From contig CAYPXH010000022.1 of NCBI GenBank assembly GCA_964414755.1, forward strand, positions 1-22,504: a DNA stretch of 22,504 nucleotides, read 5' to 3'. Shown here one piece after another: positions 7,387 through 15,448 of the stretch. Positions within the stretch are counted from its first letter, which is position 1, and every line of letters begins with the position of its first letter. The stretch comes from JAEUKQ01 sp964414755. Lineage in GTDB: Bacteria; Pseudomonadota; Alphaproteobacteria; JAEUKQ01. The position numbers and the translations under genes are program-made. Under the pieces are notes generated by a model. That model was not told where the DNA came from and did no database searches. It was given only the letters and a program-made list of their open reading frames with translations.

Positions 7387-8094
7387 TCAACTAAATAACC
7401 AAGGTTTCTTCTTGTGAACTATGACAGCTCCCTTCTCTAGAGTTTTATAATAATTCTCTTCAAAAGCTTTGATACCAAGTTCTTGTAGATATAGTTTAAG
7501 ATGGTGAAAGGTGAATCGTTCCAGCTTATTTTTAGCATTATATGTTGCGGTTGTTTCGAAAGAAAAAGCACTGCCAATATTAGTAAAATCCCAACGCCCG
7601 GCATCATTTGTCAAACAAATGACGCGCGTATATCCAAGATCTTCTTCCTGGCTTGGTGCCCTATAACAAAAACATAACTGTCCGTACGACCCTCTAGCGT
7701 TTTTTTGTTCACTCGTAATGGTGTTTGGGCATGCCACCAATTTTACTCCTGAACAACCGATTTTTTGGCTTAAATACAAAATTATCGACTCTGCATCTGT
7801 TCCTGAAATTCCATTGTCAATATAAGCCGTCCATGAATTGGCTGTAGGAATAAAAACAGATTTATCATCGGGTAGAGTACGTTGTAAGTCGGCCAAAATT
7901 TTTTCTAATGGTTGATGAACCGTTTTTACCAAAAAAGAAATCCGGCTATTCGCGCAGATGTCTTGTTGCCATGTCTTATAGGCATCAAGAATTTGATTAA
8001 TATTTGTGTTAAGAAAGCCCATTTCAGATGTGATCGGTTGATAACGGTTTTGAAAAAGTAACATACTGGGATCAACAAGCTGGTTATTTTTCAT
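7387..8094 (-). CDS. Conserved-looking protein of unknown function (235 aa)
   Basis: I cannot assign a family. The protein is soluble, with no signal peptide or membrane segment. It contains stretches that look under constraint: FIPTANSWTAYIDNGISGTD (residues 81-100), CLTNDAGRWDF (160-170), SAFSFE, then RFTFHHLKLYLQELGIKAFE (193-212). The W-x-A-Y-x-D-N-G-x-x-G-T-D motif and a late helix-rich segment resemble a globular domain seen in uncharacterised or immunity-like bacterial proteins, but this is impression, not a family assignment. Its stop is about 240 nt from the convergent antiporter stop. Its ATG lies 30 nt beyond the tadA stop, so it probably follows tadA on one minus-strand transcript. 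An AAGAG sequence sits directly before the ATG, too close to be an ideal ribosome site. Confidence 0.65.
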   Translation of the reverse strand: MKNNQLVDPSMLLFQNRYQPITSEMGFLNTNINQILDAYKTWQQDICANSRISFLVKTVHQPLEKILADLQRTLPDDKSVFIPTANSWTAYIDNGISGTDAESIILYLSQKIGCSGVKLVACPNTITSEQKNARGSYGQLCFCYRAPSQEEDLGYTRVICLTNDAGRWDFTNIGSAFSFETTATYNAKNKLERFTFHHLKLYLQELGIKAFEENYYKTLEKGAVIVHKKKPWLFS

Positions 8095-8124
8095 CTCTTA
8101 CTATCCGAACAAAATATATTTTAT

Positions 8125-8574
8125 TTAACGTTTTTCCCGAAAAAACTTTTGCAATAGGCCGGCCGCGAAGTCAGCGGCAACGCCACCATAAACCTCTGGC
8201 TTGTGATGGCAGGTGGGTTGTTGAAAAACACGGCAACCATGTTCAACACCACCACCCTTGGAATCTTCAGCCCCAAAATACAGGCGGCGGATGCGGGCAA
8301 GGCTGATAGCTGCGGCACACATAGGACATGGTTCCAAAGTTACATATAAATCTGCATGCGTTAAAAAACGGCTATGCACCATGCGCATAACCAACATTTC
8401 TGCATGAGCGGTTGCATCTTGTAGTTCTTCAACACGGTTCCCGGATTCTGCCAGTACCTGTTTTGTACGATAATCAACTAGTACGGCACCTACCGGAACC
8501 TCACCCCGGGCCGCGGCAGCTACTGCTTGGTGAAGCGCCATATCCATGAAAGGCGATGATAAAATATTACGCAT
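8125..8574 (-). CDS. tadA: tRNA adenosine(34) deaminase TadA
   Basis: Deaminates A34 to inosine in the tRNA-Arg(ACG) anticodon, in the cytoplasm as a homodimer. It is a zinc-dependent deaminase: the catalytic HAE motif is at residues 57-59 (DATAHAEM), with zinc-binding Cys83 and Cys86 in TLEPCPMCAAA. The substrate-pocket strand reads EVPVGAVLVD. The C-terminal part (FGAEDSKGGGVEHG, then a LLQKFFREKR helix) is typical of TadA rather than guanine or cytosine deaminases. The frame is open upstream to 8661, but those residues are AT-rich and unlike TadA. The ATG at 8574 gives 149 aa with normal spacing to the HAE motif; the ATG at 8547 is the alternative. No strong ribosome site marks either. It is divergent from the hydrolase gene at 8724. 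Confidence 0.9.
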   Translation of the reverse strand: MRNILSSPFMDMALHQAVAAAARGEVPVGAVLVDYRTKQVLAESGNRVEELQDATAHAEMLVMRMVHSRFLTHADLYVTLEPCPMCAAAISLARIRRLYFGAEDSKGGGVEHGCRVFQQPTCHHKPEVYGGVAADFAAGLLQKFFREKR

Positions 8575-8695
8575 ATTATCTACCACATAATTTTTGATAA
8601 TCTTCTTATGACATCTTACTACTAAAAAGCAAAATATGTTTTTTATTTTAGTAACTAACAATCTTGTCTTTACGTTGCCTTGGTTTTATGATGCC

Positions 8696-8701
8696 TATAA
8701 T
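8696..8701 (+). promoter_or_regulatory. Candidate -10 element for the C26 hydrolase gene
   Basis: A perfect TATAAT lies 22 nt before the ATG at 8724. The best upstream partner, TTGCCT at 8675-8680, is 15 nt away, shorter than ideal. The gene's ribosome site GAGGT follows at 8713-8717. Confidence 0.4.
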
Positions 8702-8723
8702 AAAGCTTGTATGAGGTGCAGAT

Positions 8724-9443
8724 ATGAAAAAACCAATTATTGGTGTAACCCTTGATTCAGAGGAAGCTGGCGGATGGTCAAAATTACCGTGGTACGCCGT
8801 ACGGCAGAATTACTGTGATTCTATTGCCAAAGCCGGTGGTGTACCCGTAACACTGCCACATCAACCGGAAATGGTTGATGAATATTTAGGTTTTTTGAGT
8901 GGTTTGTTGGTTACCGGCGGCAATTTTGATGTTGATCCTGCAATGTTTGGTGCAACAACCCGCCATACTACGGTGCGCACGAAAGACCGCCGCACCCTGT
9001 TTGAATATCGAATGATTAAAGGTGCATTAGAGCGTAATTTACCAGTTCTTGGAATATGCGGCGGCCAGCAATTATTAAATGTCGTGCTTGGCGGTTCTCT
9101 TATTCAGCACATTCCCGATGAAGTCAAAACCAACCTTAACCATGAACAACCCAACCCACGCACCGAACCTGGGCATGAGGTAATAATTAAGTCTAATACA
9201 TTGCTGCACCGGATTTGCCAAACAAATAAAATGCCCGTTAATAGTGCACATCATCAAGCCGTGAAAGCAGTGGTCAACCCGGTTATTGTGAATGCCCTAG
9301 CCCCGGACGGGGTGGTTGAAGGCATTGAAGACCCGCGTTATCGCTTTTGCTTGGGAGTACAATGGCACCCTGAATACGAGATTAGTGAAGGTGACCGACG
9401 TATCTTTCAAGCTATGGTGTCTAGTGCAGCCCAAACCGTTTAA
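8724..9443 (+). CDS. Class I glutamine amidotransferase-like / gamma-glutamyl hydrolase (peptidase C26)
   Basis: A 239-aa cytoplasmic hydrolase of the PuuD (gamma-glutamyl-GABA hydrolase) type. The triad is visible: nucleophile Cys112 in VLGICGGQQLLNV, and His215 with Glu217 in VQWHPEYE. Other family marks are the start PIIGVT, the LLVTGGNFDVDP loop (residues 61-72) and VNSAHHQAV (172-180). In enterobacteria PuuD completes putrescine degradation, but no other puu gene is here, so the substrate could be another gamma-glutamyl amide. GAGGT before the ATG fits well. The pseudouridine synthase gene follows within about 15 nt, suggesting cotranscription. Confidence 0.85.
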   Translation: MKKPIIGVTLDSEEAGGWSKLPWYAVRQNYCDSIAKAGGVPVTLPHQPEMVDEYLGFLSGLLVTGGNFDVDPAMFGATTRHTTVRTKDRRTLFEYRMIKGALERNLPVLGICGGQQLLNVVLGGSLIQHIPDEVKTNLNHEQPNPRTEPGHEVIIKSNTLLHRICQTNKMPVNSAHHQAVKAVVNPVIVNALAPDGVVEGIEDPRYRFCLGVQWHPEYEISEGDRRIFQAMVSSAAQTV

Positions 9444-9458
9444 TTTTTAGTGACTATT

Positions 9459-10229
9459 ATGCCAAATAAACTAACACCACCCAATGAAAATAAGGAGTTG
9501 AGTAATGATGGACAGCGTGTGGCGAAAGTCATTGCTAGGTCGGGGTTTTGCTCGCGCCGCGAGGCCGAACGGTATATTCAACAAAGGCGTGTTCAGGTGG
9601 ATGGGCAATTAATTGATAACCCTGCTTTTCATGTTGCAGCCGGTCAAATCATTACGATTGATGACGAAGTTATTCCTGATATAGAGCCAACCCAATTGTG
9701 GCGTTATCATAAACCCCGCGGCTGTTTAACCACAAAACATGACCCCGAAGGTCGGCCTACGATTTATCATTTTCTTCCCCGTCATTTGCAATCTCTTAAG
9801 CCTGTTGGAAGATTAGATTACAATTCTGAAGGTTTATTGTTGTTAACGAATGACGGTAATTTACTGCGTCAGCTTACTTTGCCAGCCAATCAATGGTTAA
9901 GGCGCTATCGGGTGCGTGTATATGGACAAGTTGATGACCTGTCTTTATCCCAATTAAAGCAAGGATTAACGATTGAAGGTATCCGGTATGAAATTGATGA
10001 GGTTCTTTTTGATCGACAACAAGGTAATAACGCTTGGCTAACCATTAGTTTACGGGAAGGAAAGAATCGGGAAATTAGGCGGCTTTGCGAATTTTTGGGC
10101 TGGCCAGTAAATCGGCTTATCCGACTATCTTTTGGGCCATTCCAACTCGGTAATTTGGAAAAAGGAGAAGCACAACAAATTTCTGGCAAGGTGCTTCGCG
10201 AACAACTGCAAACTTCACCCAGCGCATAA
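9459..10229 (+). CDS. Pseudouridine synthase, RsuA/RluB family
   Basis: Isomerises a uridine in rRNA; RluB-type members act on 23S rRNA helix 89 and RsuA on 16S rRNA. The 256-aa protein has an N-terminal S4 RNA-binding domain (residues about 19-65: RVAKVIARSGFCSRREAERY, then VQVDG). The catalytic domain carries the family signature KPVGRLDYNSEGLLLLTNDG, with Asp120 as the catalytic aspartate. The later block LREGKNREIRRLCEFLGWPV and RLSFGPFQLGNL is also typical. No long C-terminal extension is present. It resembles RluB more than RsuA by length and the HKPRGCLTT stretch, but the subfamily is not certain. The start is ambiguous: a GTG at 9450 is possible and neither start has a good ribosome site; the ATG at 9459 is taken. 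Confidence 0.85.
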   Translation: MPNKLTPPNENKELSNDGQRVAKVIARSGFCSRREAERYIQQRRVQVDGQLIDNPAFHVAAGQIITIDDEVIPDIEPTQLWRYHKPRGCLTTKHDPEGRPTIYHFLPRHLQSLKPVGRLDYNSEGLLLLTNDGNLLRQLTLPANQWLRRYRVRVYGQVDDLSLSQLKQGLTIEGIRYEIDEVLFDRQQGNNAWLTISLREGKNREIRRLCEFLGWPVNRLIRLSFGPFQLGNLEKGEAQQISGKVLREQLQTSPSA

Positions 10230-10259
10230 TTGATTACGTAACTTATAACGTGATATCAT
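10230..10259 (+). promoter_or_regulatory. Candidate promoter for the small ORF-rsmD-mrr cluster
   Basis: TTGATT (10230-10235) and TATCAT (10254-10259) are separated by 18 nt. Two copies of TAAGAAATA follow at 10259-10267 and 10276-10284. The match is moderate and the region is AT-rich. Confidence 0.35.
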
Positions 10260-10300
10260 AAGAAATATTCGATCGTAAGAAATACTAGAAGACTATAAAC

Positions 10301-10435
10301 ATGGAAAAGACAGATCGAGCATCTTCAGATTATTTCAGAATAGTTCGTGACTTTGTTAGGCGTGATACTACTTACATAAATGATTTGAAGGATAACCTGA
10401 TGGAAGAATTAACCGAGTTAATCGAAAGTGATTAG
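10301..10435 (+). CDS. Possible 44-aa small protein overlapping the rsmD start
   Basis: An ATG-started frame encodes a strongly charged helical peptide: MEKTDRASSDYFRIVRDFV at the start and NLMEELTELIESD at the end. It has no Cys, no membrane segment and many Asp/Glu/Arg. Its stop codon TAG (10433-10435) overlaps the GTG start of rsmD at 10428, giving an 8-nt overlap suited to translational coupling. The rsmD GTG has only a poor ribosome site of its own. A GAAGA lies about 10 nt before the small ATG. It may be a real small protein, a leader peptide that delivers ribosomes to rsmD, or chance. Confidence 0.4.
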   Translation: MEKTDRASSDYFRIVRDFVRRDTTYINDLKDNLMEELTELIESD

Positions 10436-11024
10436 AATTATCGCTGGCAAATGGCGCGGCACACATCTTAATACTTTGGGCGGACATCAAACCCGTCCAA
10501 CCGCTGATCGAACGAGGCAAGCTATTTTTAACGTGCTTGAGCATAATTCCAATTTTTTAAACCCACGTGCCGAGGGGTCGTTATGGTCTGGCCTTGCTGT
10601 ATTTGACGGCTTTGCCGGCAGTGGCGCTTTTGGTTTGGAATGCTTGTCACGTGGTGCGGCAAAAGCTTATTTTAGCGAACAGAACCCCGATGCCATTCAT
10701 ATCATTCGCCAAAACATTAAGCGCTTATCCTTTAACGACCGCGCGGAAATGATGGTAGGTAACTTACTACAGATAAAAACCCGCCCGCAGAATAATGTTT
10801 TACCGACAGCCAATTTGGTTTTTCTTGACCCACCTTATCACCAAAATTTGATAACTCCTGCCCTTGAAAACCTTGAACAACAAGGATGGTTGGCAAAAGA
10901 TTATAGAGGAATTTTTGAAATGGCTATTGATGAGACATTTCCTTCTTTACCATCTTTTCACATATGGCAGGAGCGCCATTATGGTAAAAGTAAAGTTATT
11001 TTTGGATGGCGTTTGACGGGTTAG
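10428..11024 (+). CDS. rsmD: 16S rRNA (guanine(966)-N2)-methyltransferase RsmD
   Basis: Adds the N2-methyl group to G966 of 16S rRNA in the small ribosomal subunit, using S-adenosylmethionine. The 198-aa protein starts with the family hallmark RIIAGKWRG, followed by TRPTADRTRQAIFNVLEH. The SAM-binding motif I is VFDGFAGSGAFGLECLSRGA (residues 58-77). The N6/N2 amino-methyltransferase motif IV is FLDPPY (residues 132-137). The protein begins with GTG at 10428, because RsmD proteins start right at this RIIAGK motif and no in-frame ATG fits. The overlap with the preceding 44-codon frame suggests coupled translation. mrr follows after 42 nt. Confidence 0.93.
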   Translation: MIRIIAGKWRGTHLNTLGGHQTRPTADRTRQAIFNVLEHNSNFLNPRAEGSLWSGLAVFDGFAGSGAFGLECLSRGAAKAYFSEQNPDAIHIIRQNIKRLSFNDRAEMMVGNLLQIKTRPQNNVLPTANLVFLDPPYHQNLITPALENLEQQGWLAKDYRGIFEMAIDETFPSLPSFHIWQERHYGKSKVIFGWRLTG

Positions 11025-11066
11025 ATGGTATAAGTTTGGTATGATGATTAGAAATTTTAGGTGTAA

Positions 11067-12035
11067 ATGACAATGTCTATACCAAAGTTTTACGAACTTA
11101 TGCTTCCGCTACTGCATCTGGTTGGAGATGCTGGCAAAAGCAGAGAGATAAAAACATCAGAACTGGTTAACCATTTAGCTGAAAAGTTTCAATTAAGCAC
11201 TGAAGAGCGCCAACAAATTGTCCCATCTGGTCGCGGTTATTTATTTCACAATCGGGTGTCATGGGCCGCAACTTATCTTAAGGCCGCAAAGCTTATCGAA
11301 AGCAAAACACGGGGATACTTAAAAGTAACCGACCGAGGAATAGAGTTGTTGCAAAGGAAACCAGCGTTTTTAAGTGTAAATTTTCTTAAGCTTTACCCGG
11401 AATTTGTAGAATTTATTGCTGAAAGATCGCAAGAGAATCCTAAGATAAGCAAGGAGGGCGATCTCAAAACCAACTCACCCATTCAACCAGACCAAGAACT
11501 TGATGATCGGACGCCCGAAGAAAACATGCGTTATTTTTATCAGCAAGTTCGTAATAGTTTAGGCGTTGAGTTAAGTAAAAAGTTACAGCAATTATCACCT
11601 ACATCTTTTGAAAAATTGGTGTTAGAAATTATTGCAAAGGTTTTTAATGTTTTGCCTAATCGCACCAAACATCTGGGGAAAAGCTATGATGGCGGCGTTG
11701 ATGGCGTTATTTATCAAGACAACCTTGAACTGGAACGCATTTATATTCAAGCAAAACGCTTATCACCTGAAACTTGGGTTTCTGCTAAACAGGTTCGTGA
11801 ATTTATTGGTAGTCTTGATAAACACCGCACCAACAAAGGTGTTTTTGTTACAACCGCAAACTTTAGTGCAACGGCCAGACAAGAGACCATAAATTCCAGC
11901 AAAAACATTTCCCTAATTGATGGTCGGCGTCTAACCGAGTTAATGATGGATTATCATATTGGCTGTGAGATAGAAGAAACTCTGTTCTTGCAGCGCATTA
12001 ATTATGATTATTTTGACGCGTGGGATGAAAGTTAA
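11067..12035 (+). CDS. mrr: Mrr-type restriction endonuclease
   Basis: Type IV restriction enzyme that cleaves methylated DNA in relatives such as E. coli Mrr. The 322-aa protein has the full two-domain layout. The N-terminal Mrr_N winged helix (residues about 5-100) contains the SGRGYLFHNRVSWAATYLKAA segment in two parts. An acidic linker follows at about 120-165. The C-terminal PD-(D/E)xK Mrr_cat domain (about 172-300) has SFEKLVLEII, then DGGVDGVIYQD with Asp212, then YIQAKR with Gln228 and Lys230, and GVFVTTANFSATA. All expected catalytic residues are present, so it should be active. AGGTG precedes the ATG. No methyltransferase or other restriction gene is adjacent. It sits between rsmD and a secreted hydrolase gene that it overlaps by 11 nt. 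Confidence 0.93.
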   Translation: MTMSIPKFYELMLPLLHLVGDAGKSREIKTSELVNHLAEKFQLSTEERQQIVPSGRGYLFHNRVSWAATYLKAAKLIESKTRGYLKVTDRGIELLQRKPAFLSVNFLKLYPEFVEFIAERSQENPKISKEGDLKTNSPIQPDQELDDRTPEENMRYFYQQVRNSLGVELSKKLQQLSPTSFEKLVLEIIAKVFNVLPNRTKHLGKSYDGGVDGVIYQDNLELERIYIQAKRLSPETWVSAKQVREFIGSLDKHRTNKGVFVTTANFSATARQETINSSKNISLIDGRRLTELMMDYHIGCEIEETLFLQRINYDYFDAWDES

Positions 12036-13584
12036 GATATCAATGCCTATCAACCAATATTTTAAGCAAGCGTTTAGAGAATTTCTAAGCATTATTGCTT
12101 GTTTACCTATAATTTTGGCTTTTATTAGCCTATCCCCAGCTGCTCTTGCATTTGCCGATACGCCACGTCTAGAACCAACAAAATGCTGGTTTGATATTCC
12201 CTCGGGGCATGCTGCAAAATGTTGGTTTTTGTATGTCACAGAAAATCGTACAACAAATGCGAAACGCGAAATTGTCTTGCCCGTTGCCTTGTTAAGCACG
12301 CCTATCAAAAAAAAGTATGATGACCCATTATTATATCTTGAAGGTGGCCCAGGTTATAGCCCAAACCTAGTTAGAGACACTATTGATGACTGGTGGGATT
12401 GGATCGAGTCAACACCCTGGGCCCAAGAACGCGATTTATTATTACTGGATCAGCGGGGAACTTTATCAGCAAAACCCGCACTTAATTGCCCAGAATTCCA
12501 AAACCCGGCTTTTAAACGTCTAGGCGAAAATGGTTTTCCTTATACCGAATGGCGTGAGTTGCTTATCAAAACTGCCGATCAATGTTTACAAAGGTTAGAC
12601 CAGACAGGTGCCGATCTCTCGGCTTATAATTCAACTGAAAGCGCAGCCGATATAGCAGACTTACTTACACTATTAGACATAAAACAGGCTAATATTTATA
12701 GCATTTCTTACGGAACAAGATTAGCACTAACTTTTATACAGCATCATCCACAATATGCACGTGCAGTTATTCTTGACTCAGTTTACCCGCCAGAAGTTGA
12801 TGCATTTGTTGACGCACCAGTAGGTGTTTTTGGTTCTTTTCAACGTTTGTTCGAAGATTGTGCTGCTGATGGATTTTGTAATCAACAATACCCGAATCTA
12901 AAACAAGAGTTCTTAAATCTATATCAACAATTACAAAACGAACCTTTTCGTATATCAATTGACGATGCCGATACGCGCAAACCGGAAGTTATTACAATAA
13001 CAGCCCAGTCACTGGTCTTAATGTTTTTTGAAGCTTTTTATGAAAAAAGAGATATTACGCTACTGCCACGCTTGATTTATGAGCTAAAAAATGGCCGTGG
13101 AGAATTAGCAGCGTCTTTTATTGATGAGCTTTTATTATCCTCGCAAAGCAGTTTTTCAGATGGTTTGTACTTCTCAGTGGAATGTGGCGAGGAATATACC
13201 AACACTAATCTTGCCCAACAGCAGATTGAAGCCAAGCGTTATAGTCCATACGCCCTACCTGTAACCGATTACTATGATTTAATGATTATATGTCCATTTT
13301 GGCCAAGTACCAATTATAAAGCTGCCGTCAACACCCCCATATATAGTAATATTCCAGCCCTTGTGCTTGTTGGACGGTATGATCCTATCACGCCACCCTA
13401 TGCGGCTAAACTTGCTGCTGCACGTCTTATGAATTCTTATTTCTTTGAATTCCCCGACGTTGGTCATGGTGTGACTTCAAGCAATATGTGTGGCGACCGC
13501 CTAATTGTAGAATTTTTAAATAACCCAGCAGTCCAACCTATTCACGAATGTTTGGGTGTACTTGAAAAACCAGATTTTCGTTAA
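12025..13584 (+). CDS. Secreted alpha/beta hydrolase with TAP-like C-terminal domain
   Basis: Probably an exported peptidase or esterase of the tripeptidyl-aminopeptidase / proline-iminopeptidase type (519 aa from this start). A basic N-region precedes a hydrophobic core and a signal-peptidase-like end LSPAALA or AFA before DTPRLEP. The oxyanion segment is LEGGPGYSP, followed by LLLLDQRGT. The nucleophile is Ser228 in SISYGTRLAL; Asp453 in GRYDPITPP and His481 in VGHGVTSS complete the triad. Paired cysteines (KCWF, AKCWF) near the mature N-terminus and others later suit a periplasmic protein with disulfides. Starts at 12004, 12025 and 12043 are all possible; none has a strong ribosome site, and 12043 gives the shortest N-region. 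It overlaps the end of mrr. The fumarylacetoacetase gene follows after 5 nt. The substrate is unknown. Confidence 0.82.
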   Translation: MKVKISMPINQYFKQAFREFLSIIACLPIILAFISLSPAALAFADTPRLEPTKCWFDIPSGHAAKCWFLYVTENRTTNAKREIVLPVALLSTPIKKKYDDPLLYLEGGPGYSPNLVRDTIDDWWDWIESTPWAQERDLLLLDQRGTLSAKPALNCPEFQNPAFKRLGENGFPYTEWRELLIKTADQCLQRLDQTGADLSAYNSTESAADIADLLTLLDIKQANIYSISYGTRLALTFIQHHPQYARAVILDSVYPPEVDAFVDAPVGVFGSFQRLFEDCAADGFCNQQYPNLKQEFLNLYQQLQNEPFRISIDDADTRKPEVITITAQSLVLMFFEAFYEKRDITLLPRLIYELKNGRGELAASFIDELLLSSQSSFSDGLYFSVECGEEYTNTNLAQQQIEAKRYSPYALPVTDYYDLMIICPFWPSTNYKAAVNTPIYSNIPALVLVGRYDPITPPYAAKLAAARLMNSYFFEFPDVGHGVTSSNMCGDRLIVEFLNNPAVQPIHECLGVLEKPDFR

Positions 13585-13589
13585 AAATC

Positions 13590-14840
13590 ATGAATGAACT
13601 TGATAACTTAACCCAACGCACCGATGGTTTCGGTATTGATAACCTTCCCTATGCTGTCTTTTCAACACACAACCAGCCAAAGCGTATTGGTGTCCGATTA
13701 GGCGCGAAGATGCTGGATTTAGGTTTTCTGGAAGAAAGTGGCTTAATTCCTTATACGCCAAGATCACCTGTGTTTCACAGCCCAAATCTTAACGCACTGG
13801 CAGAACTTGGCCCGGCTTATTGGTTGCAATTTCGTCTTTGGTTAAAAGATTTTATTTTGAACCCAGCTTCAGGTTTACGGCAAAAGAAACGGTGGTTGAA
13901 AGCCCTGATGCCTCTTGATCAAATTACCTTATACCTTCCCTTCCAAACCCGTGGATACACTGACTTTTATGCGTCAGAACAACATGCTCGTAATGTGGGA
14001 GCTTTGTATCGCGATCCGGCTAATGCCTTATTAAAAAATTGGAAACACTTACCCGTTGCCTATCATGGCCGCAGCAGCAGCTTGGTTATTAGCGGCACCC
14101 CAATCACCCGCCCCCATGGGCAAATCTTGCTGCCCCATGCCGGCAATCCTGTTTTTCAACCTAGCCGCAAACTAGATTTTGAAATTGAGGTTGGTTTTTA
14201 CATCGGCCAGGGTAACCAGCTTGGTCACCCGATTCCGATTGAAGACGCAGAACAACATATTTTTGGCTTGGTGCTGGTGAATGATTGGAGTGCGCGTGAT
14301 ATTCAAGCCTTTGAATATCAACCTTTAGGCCCATTTCTGGGTAAAAATTTTGCAACTTCGGTTTCACCTTGGGTTGTCCCGCTAGCAGCGCTTGAGCCAT
14401 TCCGGCAAAAAATGCCGCAAGCTGACATTCCCGTTGTCGCCTATCTTGCGCAAGCCAATCGATCAACCTTTAATATTCCCCTTGAATTAACTCTAAGAAC
14501 GGCTTCTGGTTATTCTCAAGCTATTATTAAGACAAATTTTGCCAATCAATATTGGAGTATGGCGCAGCAAATCGCCCACCACACCATTAATGGGTGTAAT
14601 CTCGAGATTGGTGATCTGCTGGCTTCCGGCACCATTAGCGGAACCGAGCCGAATTCATGGGGAAGCTTGCTAGAAATCACACATGATGGCCGGCAGCTGT
14701 TACAATTAGCCAATGGCGAGAGTCGTTCATTTTTAGCTGACAGCGATGAAGTGACCATCAGTGCCGTCTGTCAAAACGATGATAAAATGGTTTCTTTCGG
14801 CGCGGTTAGCGGAAAAATTTTACCTAGCCTGTCACTATGA
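13590..14840 (+). CDS. fahA: Fumarylacetoacetase
   Basis: Hydrolyses fumarylacetoacetate to fumarate and acetoacetate, the last step of tyrosine/homogentisate degradation. The 416-aa length matches the family. The N-terminal SH3-like domain covers residues about 15-115. The catalytic domain contains TDFYASEQHARNVG (metal Asp125 and the active-site His132), DFEIEVGFYIG (metal ligands Glu198 and Glu200), NDWSARDIQAFEYQPLGPFL (Asp232) and GKNFATSVSPWVVP. LLASGTISGTEPNSWGSLLE is also typical. All metal ligands known for mammalian FAH have counterparts, so it should be active. The other genes of the pathway (4-hydroxyphenylpyruvate dioxygenase, homogentisate dioxygenase, maleylacetoacetate isomerase) are not in this window. 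It lies 5 nt after the secreted hydrolase gene. Confidence 0.95.
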   Translation: MNELDNLTQRTDGFGIDNLPYAVFSTHNQPKRIGVRLGAKMLDLGFLEESGLIPYTPRSPVFHSPNLNALAELGPAYWLQFRLWLKDFILNPASGLRQKKRWLKALMPLDQITLYLPFQTRGYTDFYASEQHARNVGALYRDPANALLKNWKHLPVAYHGRSSSLVISGTPITRPHGQILLPHAGNPVFQPSRKLDFEIEVGFYIGQGNQLGHPIPIEDAEQHIFGLVLVNDWSARDIQAFEYQPLGPFLGKNFATSVSPWVVPLAALEPFRQKMPQADIPVVAYLAQANRSTFNIPLELTLRTASGYSQAIIKTNFANQYWSMAQQIAHHTINGCNLEIGDLLASGTISGTEPNSWGSLLEITHDGRQLLQLANGESRSFLADSDEVTISAVCQNDDKMVSFGAVSGKILPSLSL

Positions 14841-14861
14841 ACATTAGGATTAATAAAAATT

Positions 14862-15374
14862 ATGAAAGAAAAAATCAGTAAAATCACGGCCGCTAATGTG
14901 CAACTTAATACGGCTTTGGAATTATTTTTTTCAAATAAATCTTCTATCACCGTAATTACCCTGGCTTACCCTGCCTGGCATATTGTTAAGGATTTACTGA
15001 AACATCATAAAATTGCTTCTTCAAGAGATTGGATAAGAGATGATCATCCTCAATTTATGGATAAGGAAGTTTGGAACACGCTAGATAAAGATTGGAATTT
15101 TTTAAAACATGCCAAAGATGATCCCGAAGCTTTCTTAGATTTTGATGATTCATATATTGAAACGATATTATTCTTTATCATTAATGATTTTTCAAATTTA
15201 GCCCCGCAAACGACCCTTATGGATTTTTACCAATTATGGTTTATAGCTAAAAATCAGGCTATTTTTTCTAATTACCCAGTTTACATAGAATCTCTTTCCT
15301 ACTTTCCAAATATGAAAGATTATGATTTAGAAAAGCAAAAAAAGATTTTCTTGCAAAAACTTAAAGAATACTAG
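14862..15374 (+). CDS. Protein of unknown function (170 aa), likely cotranscribed with fahA
   Basis: Not assigned to a named family. It is soluble and largely helical, with no signal peptide. A constrained-looking core runs from AYPAWHIVKDLLKHHKIASS (residues about 35-54), through WNTLDKDWNFLKHAKDDPEA to LDFDDSYIETILFFIINDF. The N-F-x-K-H-A-x-x-D-P pattern recurs in uncharacterised alphaproteobacterial proteins as far as I can recall; this is memory, not a search result. The ATG lies 21 nt after the fahA stop, so it is probably the last gene of that transcript. Upstream bases are AT-rich with a weak AGGA site. Base composition is more AT-rich than fahA, in line with a recently acquired or less constrained gene. 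A catalytic role is not evident. Confidence 0.65.
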   Translation: MKEKISKITAANVQLNTALELFFSNKSSITVITLAYPAWHIVKDLLKHHKIASSRDWIRDDHPQFMDKEVWNTLDKDWNFLKHAKDDPEAFLDFDDSYIETILFFIINDFSNLAPQTTLMDFYQLWFIAKNQAIFSNYPVYIESLSYFPNMKDYDLEKQKKIFLQKLKEY

Positions 15375-15448
15375 GATTGACGCTCATCTTTTCCCTATAA
15401 AAACTTTTTTACATTCATGGCCGAAAATGGCGCGTGTTATTTTTAAAA

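Noticed and set aside
8121..8318. Minus-strand frame overlapping tadA in another phase
   Set aside because: TadA explains the stretch with catalytic motifs; the other frame has no such features.
12767..12958. Short minus-strand frames within the hydrolase, fumarylacetoacetase and ABC-F genes
   Set aside because: All are antisense shadows of genes with intact catalytic motifs.
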